Below, in pieces: positions 9,419-16,920 of a DNA stretch of 37,545 nt (within the stretch, counting starts at the first letter, position 1; each line of letters starts with the position of its first letter). The translations under genes and the position numbers were made by a program. Location of the stretch: the NCBI GenBank assembly GCA_016869875.1, contig VGDE01000010.1, positions 1 to 37,545 of the forward strand, written 5' to 3'. The notes below the pieces were generated by a model that did not search any database, was not told where the DNA came from, and saw only the letters and a program-made list of their open reading frames with translations. Origin of the DNA: Alphaproteobacteria bacterium (lineage in GTDB: Bacteria > Pseudomonadota > Alphaproteobacteria > Rhodobacterales > Rhodobacteraceae).

Positions 9419-11251
9419 ATGCTGGACGAAAAGCCACTTGTTTCCATTGAGAAACTGCGCGTCGAATTCGAGACGAACGATGGGGTGGTCGTTGGCGTCA
9501 AGGATGTCAGCTTCAACATCAGGCCCGGTGAATGCGTGTGCGTCGTCGGGGAATCCGGATCGGGCAAATCCGTCAGTTCGCTGTCGCTGATGCGGCTGGT
9601 CGAGTTCGGCGGCGGCACGATCGCGGGCGGCAGGCTGATGTTCGAAAAGGACGATGGCCGGGTGGTCGATCTGGCGGCGCAGAACAATGCCGCGATGCGC
9701 GACATCCGCGGCAACCAGATCGGCATGATCTTCCAGGAACCGATGACGGCACTGAACCCCGTCTTCACCGTGGGCGACCAGCTGGTTGAAGGACTGATGG
9801 CCCATCGCGGGCTGAAGAAGGGCCAAGCCCGCGCCCGCGCGCTGGAGATCCTGCGCCAGGTTCGCATTCCCGAACCCGAACGCCGCCTGGACCAGTATCC
9901 GCATGAACTCTCGGGCGGCATGCGCCAGCGCGTGGTCATCGCCATCGCCATGGCCTGCGAGCCCCGCCTGCTGATCTGCGACGAACCCACCACCGCGCTG
10001 GACGTCACCATCCAGGCCGAGATTCTGGCCCTGATCGACCGGCTGAAGCGGGAAAAGCGGATTGCCGTTCTTTTCATCACCCATGACATGGCCGTGGTCG
10101 CGCAGATGGCAGATCGCGTCGTGGTCATGTACCGGGGCGACAAGGTCGAGGAAGGCCCGGTCGAGCAGATCTTCGAAAATCCGCAGCAGGACTACACCAA
10201 GATGCTGCTGGCCGCCGTGCCGCGGCTGGGCGAGATGACGGGCAAGCCGGCGCCCGAGCGCCTGCGCCTGATGGGCGACGGAACCCACGGCGCCCCCGAG
10301 CCGATCATCGTGGCCGACCCCCGGCCCTTGCTGACGGTCCGGAACCTGACCACGCGCTTTGGCGTCAAGGGCGGCATCCTGCGCCGCACCGTCGCCCGGG
10401 TCCATGCGGTCGAGGATGTCAGCTTCACCATCAACGCGGGCGAGACGCTGTCGCTGGTGGGGGAATCCGGCTGCGGGAAATCGACCTGCGGCCGCTCGAT
10501 CCTGCGGCTGGTCGAGCCTGAATCGGGCCAGGTGGACCTGGGCGGGACAGACATCCTGGGCCTGTCGCAGCGCGAACTGCGCCGCGCGCGCCGCGACATG
10601 CAGATGATCTTTCAGGACCCCTTCGCCAGCCTCGACCCGCACATGAAGCTTTATGACCAGGTGGCCGAGCCGATGCAGAACTATGGCATCGGCAGCCGGT
10701 CCGAACGCCAGGACCGCATCGCCGCGCTGTTCGACCGGGTCGAGCTGCCGCGCAGCTTCATGCGCCGCTATCCCCACGAGATGTCGGGCGGCCAGCGCCA
10801 GCGCATCGCGATCGCCCGCGCGCTGGCCCTGAACCCCAAGCTGATCATCGCGGACGAGGCCGTGTCGGCGCTGGACGTGTCGGTGCAGGCGCAGGTCCTG
10901 AACCTGCTGATGGAGCTGCAGCAGGATCTGGGCATCTCGATGCTGTTCATCAGCCATGACATGGCGGTGGTGGAGCGCGTCAGCCACCATGTCGGCGTCA
11001 TGTATCTGGGCCGCATCGTCGAGATGGGCACCCGCCAGCAGGTCTTCGAGAACCCGCAGCACAGCTATACCCGCCAATTGATGCTGGCCGTTCCCGTTGC
11101 CGATCCGCGCCAGAAGAAAATCAGCGAAGACCTGAACTTCCGCCCCATCCCGTCGCCGATCCATCCGATCGATTATCGGCCAAAACCCTCGGTCTATCGC
11201 GAGGTTGCGCCGGGCCACCGGGTGCTGGTCGATCCGGTGACCCATTCCTGA
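9419..11251 (+). CDS. ABC transporter ATP-binding protein, fused OppD-OppF type
   Basis: Two NBDs: GESGSGKS / LSGGMRQRVVIAIAMACEPRLLICDEPTTALD and GESGCGKS / MSGGQRQRIAIARALALNPKLIIADEAVSALD. Confidence 0.92.
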   Translation: MLDEKPLVSIEKLRVEFETNDGVVVGVKDVSFNIRPGECVCVVGESGSGKSVSSLSLMRLVEFGGGTIAGGRLMFEKDDGRVVDLAAQNNAAMRDIRGNQIGMIFQEPMTALNPVFTVGDQLVEGLMAHRGLKKGQARARALEILRQVRIPEPERRLDQYPHELSGGMRQRVVIAIAMACEPRLLICDEPTTALDVTIQAEILALIDRLKREKRIAVLFITHDMAVVAQMADRVVVMYRGDKVEEGPVEQIFENPQQDYTKMLLAAVPRLGEMTGKPAPERLRLMGDGTHGAPEPIIVADPRPLLTVRNLTTRFGVKGGILRRTVARVHAVEDVSFTINAGETLSLVGESGCGKSTCGRSILRLVEPESGQVDLGGTDILGLSQRELRRARRDMQMIFQDPFASLDPHMKLYDQVAEPMQNYGIGSRSERQDRIAALFDRVELPRSFMRRYPHEMSGGQRQRIAIARALALNPKLIIADEAVSALDVSVQAQVLNLLMELQQDLGISMLFISHDMAVVERVSHHVGVMYLGRIVEMGTRQQVFENPQHSYTRQLMLAVPVADPRQKKISEDLNFRPIPSPIHPIDYRPKPSVYREVAPGHRVLVDPVTHS

Positions 11252-11287
11252 CGCTGCCGCCTGGCGGCGCGGCGGATCCGTGCGGGA

Positions 11288-12865
11288 TCAGCCGAACAGG
11301 AAGTCGGAGGCGATCAGCCCCGTCGCGTTCACGACGGTAACGACGTCCTCGCCCGGCGCGCTCAGGCGCGAGGCCGCGCCATAATCGATCCGGGTGTCTC
11401 CGTCAGCGACAGTCACGAAACGGTCTGCGCCGTCCAGGATGCCGTTGCCGCTTGTATCCAGATCGGCCCATGCCAGCGTCCTGATGTCGAAATGGATGAT
11501 GTCGCCATCGGTGCTGCGGAAGTCCATGATCTGGTCCCGGCCGTCGTCGTCGTTGAAGATGAACCTGTCGGCCCCGCCGATGACCGTCGATTCATAGCCG
11601 TTGGCTGCCGTTCCGTCGCCCCACAGGACGTCGTCGCCCTTGCCGCCCGTGATCTGGTCGTTTCCGCCGAACAGTTCGGCCCGGCCCGAAGGCCAGCCTT
11701 CAAGCCCCGACCGCACGGTCCCGTCGCCATAGATCGTGTCGTTGCCGTCACCACCCAGGATCGTGTCGTTTCCGCCCCTCAGCGTCGCCAGATCGCGTCC
11801 GTCGACCGTCCCGTCTCCGTAAAGGACGTCGCGTCCGCGGCCCCCCTCGATACGGTCGGCCCCGCCCGTCAAGATCGCGGTTCCGTTGGACCTCACGTCT
11901 CCGTCGCCCAGAACATGATCATTGCCGGTGCCTGCCATGATGGTGTCGCGGCCGCCAACGATTTCCGCAGTTCCGATGTTGAATTTCCGGCCCGCCCCGG
12001 CAGAGCCGTCGCCGAGGATGTAGTCGTTTCCGGACCCGCCATCGATATGGTCGTTTCCGCCGATGAACCTGGCATCGAATGTCGTGCCGTCGCCATAGAT
12101 GGTGTCGTGGCCCTCGCCCCCGGAAATCCTGTCATCGCCGCCCCGGAGAACGCCGTCCTCGACCTGCCCATCACCATAGACGAGGTCGTTGCCCGAGCCG
12201 CCGTCCAGCGTGTCCTGCCCGCCGATCAGCCTGCCCGAGCCAAAGGAGCCTCCTCCTGCGATGCCATCCCCGTAAAGGGTATCGTCGCCCGAGCCGCCGT
12301 CGATCTTGTCCGCGCCGCCGGTCAGTTCGGCCGTGGTGGAGATCACGCCTCTGACAACGCCGTCGCCGTAAATGATGTCATTTCCGGCACCTCCGAACAG
12401 CGTGTCAGCACCGCCCACCATCCAGGCCCGTTCAGCCACCGGGCCCGCGCTTGCAATGCCGTCGCCGTGGATTTCATCATTGCCGGCGCCGCCGTACACA
12501 AGATCGCGGCCACCGCGGATGCCGGATCCTTTACCGTATTCTCCGACCTCGGTCGTTCCGTCTCCGTAGAGCGTGTCGTTGCCGGCCCCGCCGTGCAGAG
12601 TGTCGTTGCCGCCGATCAGCCAGGCCTGCGCGCCATATGTGCCCGCGACCACGCGTCCATCCCCCCACAGGACGTCGTTGCCGGCATTGCCGAACAACAG
12701 GTCCGCATTGCCCCGCAGGCGGGTGAGAACCCCGTCGCCACCCGCCACATCCCCGTCGCCCAGCAGGCTGTCGTTGCCGCTGCGGCCCGACAGGGTGTCG
12801 CGCCCCAAGGTCCCGACCAGGTAAAGGGCTCTGTTGCTGGCTCCCTTGATAGAACTGATCGCCAT
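11288..12865 (-). CDS. RTX-type calcium-binding repeat protein with long-linker modules and a serralysin-like C-terminal region
   Basis: About 13 copies of GGxDxIxGGxGNDxIYGDG, then GGADRFIFNDDDGRDQIMDF, an EF-hand-like DLDTSGNGILDG, and C-terminus ASDFLFG. Start at MAISSIKG chosen from GGGAG upstream; the ORF is open to 12925. Confidence 0.85.
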   Translation of the reverse strand: MAISSIKGASNRALYLVGTLGRDTLSGRSGNDSLLGDGDVAGGDGVLTRLRGNADLLFGNAGNDVLWGDGRVVAGTYGAQAWLIGGNDTLHGGAGNDTLYGDGTTEVGEYGKGSGIRGGRDLVYGGAGNDEIHGDGIASAGPVAERAWMVGGADTLFGGAGNDIIYGDGVVRGVISTTAELTGGADKIDGGSGDDTLYGDGIAGGGSFGSGRLIGGQDTLDGGSGNDLVYGDGQVEDGVLRGGDDRISGGEGHDTIYGDGTTFDARFIGGNDHIDGGSGNDYILGDGSAGAGRKFNIGTAEIVGGRDTIMAGTGNDHVLGDGDVRSNGTAILTGGADRIEGGRGRDVLYGDGTVDGRDLATLRGGNDTILGGDGNDTIYGDGTVRSGLEGWPSGRAELFGGNDQITGGKGDDVLWGDGTAANGYESTVIGGADRFIFNDDDGRDQIMDFRSTDGDIIHFDIRTLAWADLDTSGNGILDGADRFVTVADGDTRIDYGAASRLSAPGEDVVTVVNATGLIASDFLFG

Positions 12866-12946
12866 TTCCGATGCTCCCATGAACTGCAAGCGCTGTATGT
12901 GTGCGCCTGCAGAAAAGGATGCCACAGAGCATCCCCTGCCACGAGA

Positions 12947-12973
12947 AAATAGTTAACGGCTTAGTAACTATTT
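12947..12973. promoter_or_regulatory. AT-rich perfect inverted repeat upstream of the RTX gene (candidate operator)
   Basis: AAATAGTTA-ACGGCTTAG-TAACTATTT: 9-bp perfect arms, 9-nt spacer. Confidence 0.5.
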
Positions 12974-13012
12974 GTCTGCCCTGTGGCAGAACGTGTGCCT
13001 GGTGCCAAGCTT

Positions 13013-13036
13013 TCACTGGATCACTGGATCACTGGA
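13013..13036. repeat. 8-bp tandem repeat, 3 copies (TCACTGGA)n
   Basis: Read directly: TCACTGGA TCACTGGA TCACTGGA, then TCACCGG. Confidence 0.9.
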
Positions 13037-13152
13037 TCACCGGCAGCAGAATGCAAGAACCGCAGGCTTCGAAAGGGGCGGCGGTTCAGGCGAGTTGGGG
13101 CGAAGGTGGCGGTGGCCTGCTTTTGCGTGTGACACACAAGGGGAATACCTCT

Positions 13153-13170
13153 CCCAGTCCCAGTCCCAGG
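13153..13170. repeat. 6-bp tandem repeat, CCCAGT CCCAGT CCCAGG
   Basis: Read directly in the same intergenic region. Confidence 0.8.
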
Positions 13171-13282
13171 CCTCGGCATGATTATCTTCCAGCCGGCAGA
13201 AACGCCTCGCGCTCGGGACAGGCGCCTTGTGCAGGTCCGCACATGCGATCGAACCCAAGCGGCGTTTGCGCCGTTGAGGAGG

Positions 13283-14341
13283 ATGCTTAGTCACGCCCCT
13301 CAGAGCCCGACACAGGTTGGCGCTGCGTTCCAGGCAGCGCTTGACCGGTTCGATCCGCACCGCCGCCCCCTGATCCTCGGGCATTTCGACGCCGACGGCC
13401 TGTCCGCGGTGGCGATCCTGGCGCAGGCGCTGCAACGCGCCGGCAGGCCTGCCGACATCCGGGTCCTGGGCAAGGGCGAGAACCCGTGGTCCCCCGACCT
13501 GCGGCAAGAACTGGACGCGCGGCAGCCCGGCGGCCTTGTCGTGACCGATCTGGGCGTCCGCGACGGGGACATCCTGCCGGGAGTTGCGACGGTGCTGGTC
13601 GATCATCATGTGCCCACCGGACAGCCCGGGGACGCGACCGTGATCTCGGGCAACGGCTGGGTTCCCGAACCGACCTCATCGCTGCTGGCCTATTGGTGCG
13701 CCCAAGCGGTGGCCCCGGCGGATGACCTGCTGTGGCTGGCCGCGCTGGGGCTGATCGGTGACATGGCCGAAGGCAACCTGCCCGAACTGGCCGAGGCGCA
13801 GAGCCGCTATGGCAAGACGGCGCTGCGGGACGCGGTGTCGCTGGTCAATGCACCGCGCCGCACGGCTGCGGCCGATGCGGGCCCGGCGCTGGCGCTGCTG
13901 ATGAAGTGCACGTCGCCCAAGGACCTGCTGAAGGGCGGGCATCCCGAAACGGAACAACTGCGTGCCGCCAAGGCCGAGGTTGCAGCAGCGTTGGACGGCG
14001 CCAAGCGCATCGGACCCAAGGTGCGGGGGGATGTCGCGATGATCCGCTTTGCCTCGGCCTGCCAGATCCATCCCCTGATCGCACAAAGCTGGCGCGGGCG
14101 GCTGAAGGACAAGATCGTGCTGGCCGTCAACACCGGCTATCGCCCCGGCTGGATCCACTTTGCCGCACGCACGGCCACGGGGGTGAACCTGATCGACTTT
14201 CTGGCCCGGCACCGGCCCCCCGGCGCGGGCACGGAATACGGCAGCGGCCATGTCCAGGCCACCGGAGGTGCCCTGCGCCCTGCCGACTGGAACGAATTCG
14301 CCGCCCGGATCGGCTTTCCCGAAGAAAAGGTGCCTGAATGA
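13283..14341 (+). CDS. DHH family phosphoesterase (RecJ-like)
   Basis: ATG after GAGGAGG; LILGHFDADGLSAVAILAQAL (DxDG), VLVDHHVPTG (DHH), C-terminal GHVQATGGAL (DHHA1-like). Confidence 0.82.
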   Translation: MLSHAPQSPTQVGAAFQAALDRFDPHRRPLILGHFDADGLSAVAILAQALQRAGRPADIRVLGKGENPWSPDLRQELDARQPGGLVVTDLGVRDGDILPGVATVLVDHHVPTGQPGDATVISGNGWVPEPTSSLLAYWCAQAVAPADDLLWLAALGLIGDMAEGNLPELAEAQSRYGKTALRDAVSLVNAPRRTAAADAGPALALLMKCTSPKDLLKGGHPETEQLRAAKAEVAAALDGAKRIGPKVRGDVAMIRFASACQIHPLIAQSWRGRLKDKIVLAVNTGYRPGWIHFAARTATGVNLIDFLARHRPPGAGTEYGSGHVQATGGALRPADWNEFAARIGFPEEKVPE

Positions 14342-15438
14342 ACGATCGACCCCTGCGGCTTGGCTTTCCCGTGAAGGTCATGGGACGGCCCGGCTTCAAG
14401 AGCAACGACACCAGGCGCTGGCGGCAGAGCCCGCATCTGAAGACGTCGCTGGAATATGTGGATGCCATCCTCGACTATCTCGTGGAGGTGAATATCGACA
14501 TGTATCGCATGTCCTCGGACCTTGCGCCCTATGCGACCCATCCCGACATGCCGCAGTTCCACGACATGGTGGCGGAAAGCGATGCCGAACTGGCCGCGCT
14601 TGGGCGCAAGGCGCGCGGACTCGACATGCGGCTTTCCTTTCATCCCTCGCAGTTCGTGCTGCTGAACAGCCCCGATCCGGCGCTGACGACGAAAAGCATC
14701 TGGGACTTCAGCTCGCAGGCCGAGATGCTGGACCGGATGGGACTGGGCCCCGAAGCCGTGATGGTGACCCATGTGGGCGGCGTTTATGACGACCGGGAGG
14801 CCAGCCGGGCGCGCTGGATCAAAGGATACGAGCAGTGCCCCGACCATGTCCGTCGCCGCCTTGTCCTGGAAAACGACGACATCCGCTTTTCCGCCGCCGA
14901 TGTGTTGTGGATACATGATCGCTGCGGCGTGCCGCTGATCTTCGATTATCAGCACTACTGGTGCCTGAACCCCGAGGGGCTGGAGTTGCGCCCGACGCTG
15001 GAGCGCTTTGTGCGGTCCTGGCCTGACGGCGTGCGGCCCAAGATCCACTTTTCCTCACCCCGCACCGAGATGCGCGAGATCAAGCGCAAGGTCACCGACA
15101 AGGAACGCGCGGCAGCCAAGGCCGCCGCGCCCGCACGGAAGGGCGCCCTGACCAAAGGGGTGGTCACGGCCACGTCGCGGATCAAGACCGTGCTGCAGCC
15201 GCCCATCTGGACGGGGCATGCCGACTTCACCAATCCTTTCGAATTCGCGACCTTTATGCGGACCGCGGCAGGACTGGACTTCGACGTGATGCTGGAGGCG
15301 AAGACCAAGGATCTGTCGCTGCTTCGGTTGCGGTCGGACCTGTTCCGCTATGCCCCGGACGTCGCCGCACGCTTTGGCGCAGGCCCCGGCGACGCGATCG
15401 ACGTCCCCGAGGTCGAGGCGGAGCCGGAGGACGAGTGA
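14338..15438 (+). CDS. uvsE: UV DNA damage repair endonuclease (UvsE/UVDE family)
   Basis: MNDRPLRLGFPVKVM...NIDMYRMSSDLAPYATHP...LSFHPSQFVLLNSP...VMVTHVGGVYDDR...RLVLENDD...FDYQHYW...KIHFSSPR...GHADF; ATGA overlap with the upstream CDS. Confidence 0.88.
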   Translation: MNDRPLRLGFPVKVMGRPGFKSNDTRRWRQSPHLKTSLEYVDAILDYLVEVNIDMYRMSSDLAPYATHPDMPQFHDMVAESDAELAALGRKARGLDMRLSFHPSQFVLLNSPDPALTTKSIWDFSSQAEMLDRMGLGPEAVMVTHVGGVYDDREASRARWIKGYEQCPDHVRRRLVLENDDIRFSAADVLWIHDRCGVPLIFDYQHYWCLNPEGLELRPTLERFVRSWPDGVRPKIHFSSPRTEMREIKRKVTDKERAAAKAAAPARKGALTKGVVTATSRIKTVLQPPIWTGHADFTNPFEFATFMRTAAGLDFDVMLEAKTKDLSLLRLRSDLFRYAPDVAARFGAGPGDAIDVPEVEAEPEDE

Positions 15439-15442
15439 CCCC

Positions 15443-16690
15443 TTAGCGCGCGGATGCGATGGTCAGGCCGTCGGCCACCGCCGTGAAGACGGCGCTGAAG
15501 GAATGGCGGGCCTGCGGGAACTGTTTCCGCATCCTGTCGGACACCATCGCCATCAGGCTTGAGCCGCCGACATAGACGACTTGCTGGACCTCGGATGCGT
15601 CCAGGCCTGCCAGGCGCAGGGTTTCCTGCGCCCCGCCCGCCAGAGCCTCGGCATGGCGGACCAGGCTCTCGGCCAGCGCCCTGGCCGGCAGCGGAGCGGC
15701 CAGCCCCTGTTCCACGGCGTCCAGCAGGATGCGCGGCTGGTCTGCTCCGTCATTGGCGGCGATCTTTCCACGCTCGACCGCGAAGGCCAGATCGTGGCCC
15801 AGTTCGTCCTCCAGCACCTTGGCCAGGCGCGACAGCTTGTCGGGCTGCTGCGCCAGGCGCACCATGTCGGTCACCATCCGGCGGTTCTGTGGGGTATAAA
15901 GAAAGGGGATCTTTTCCCAGGTGGCCAGGTCGTTGAAGATCGCGTTGGGCGTGGGCGAGGAGCCGGACCCCATCGCCTTGCGCAGTTCCGTCCCCTTGCC
16001 CAGCAGCGGCATGACCTGGTCGAGGCTGATTGCGCGGTCGAAATCGGTCCCGCCGATGCGCACGCCGTGGTTGGCCAGGATGGAAACGCCATCGGTCCCG
16101 GACCGGAACAGCGAGAAATCGGACGTGCCGCCGCCGACATCGACGATCAGGCCGATTTCGCCCGCCTGCTCCAGCGCGCCGCTGGCAATGGCTGCGGCCT
16201 CGGGCTCGGGCATGAACTCGACGTCGCGGAACCCGGCCGCCAGATAGCAGCGGTGCAGATCCTCCTGGGCCTGCGCCTCGCGCGGATCGTTCGTGCCGTG
16301 AAACACGACGGGCCGGCCGGACAGCACGCGGTCGAAGGTCATCCCGGCCTCTGCCTCGGCCCGCGTCTTCATCTGGTTCAGAAAGCGCGCGATGATGTCG
16401 ACAAAGGTGACACGCTCGTTCAGGATCTGGCGCTTTTCGTGCATCAGCGAGGTGCCCAGCACCCGCTTGAGTGCGCGCATGAACCGCCCCTCGACACCCT
16501 CCAGAAGCGCCCGGTTGGCCGGCTCTCCCATCAGCGTCCGGCGTGCGTCATAGTCAAAGAAGAAGGTTGTCGGCAGCGTGGTCTGCCCAGGGGCCATGGA
16601 CACCAGCCGCGGTCTGCCGTCCTGCAGATAGCCGGCCGCCGAATTGGAGGTGCCGAAATCGATCCCCAAGCTGCGGTTGTGACGCGCCAT
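15443..16690 (-). CDS. Hsp70 family protein, YegD-like
   Basis: MARHNRSLGIDFGTSNSAAGYLQDGRPRLV... with Hsp70 ATPase motifs IGLIVDVGGGTSDFSLF and VVYVGGSSLM. Confidence 0.88.
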   Translation of the reverse strand: MARHNRSLGIDFGTSNSAAGYLQDGRPRLVSMAPGQTTLPTTFFFDYDARRTLMGEPANRALLEGVEGRFMRALKRVLGTSLMHEKRQILNERVTFVDIIARFLNQMKTRAEAEAGMTFDRVLSGRPVVFHGTNDPREAQAQEDLHRCYLAAGFRDVEFMPEPEAAAIASGALEQAGEIGLIVDVGGGTSDFSLFRSGTDGVSILANHGVRIGGTDFDRAISLDQVMPLLGKGTELRKAMGSGSSPTPNAIFNDLATWEKIPFLYTPQNRRMVTDMVRLAQQPDKLSRLAKVLEDELGHDLAFAVERGKIAANDGADQPRILLDAVEQGLAAPLPARALAESLVRHAEALAGGAQETLRLAGLDASEVQQVVYVGGSSLMAMVSDRMRKQFPQARHSFSAVFTAVADGLTIASAR

Positions 16691-16871
16691 GTCCATGCTC
16701 CGGTTCAGGGTGAACGGGGGCGCTACGGTTTGGCGGCCCCGATGTCAAGCCGGGGCGCCGCGCGCAGGCGCTTGCGGTGACGTGGGCGGACCGGAGGGGC
16801 CGCCTCAGCTTGCCGCGCGTGCAGGGCAGGCATTTGCGATGTCGAATGACGGGTGCCTGTGCTGCGCCCCC

Positions 16872-16904
16872 CTTGCAGAGGTTGCAGCAAATCGCCAACC
16901 TGCA
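16872..16904 (+). promoter_or_regulatory. Leader hairpin next to the SD of the M20 amidohydrolase gene
   Basis: TTGCAGAGGTTG ... CAACCTGCAA: ten pairs with a 2-nt bulge, abutting AAGGAAGGAG. Confidence 0.45.
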
Positions 16905-16920
16905 AAGGAAGGAGAATGTC

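Noticed and set aside
9161-11245. Upstream part of minus-strand ORF 7457..11245
   Set aside because: Only the SBP portion (7457-9160) is credible; the rest is antisense to the fused ATPase gene.
11255-11276. GCCGCC-TG-GCGGCG stem after the fused ATPase gene as terminator
   Set aside because: Very short loop, bulged, no T-run; in this GC content such pairing is expected by chance.
11600-12800. CRISPR-like or satellite DNA repeats
   Set aside because: Repeats are imperfect, of variable period, and keep the reading frame of the RTX protein; they are coding.
11492-12952. 486-aa plus-strand ORF with regular repeats (VVAxAAxxxVxxADxP)
   Set aside because: Periodicity mirrors the RTX modules on the minus strand; no start signal or domain of its own.
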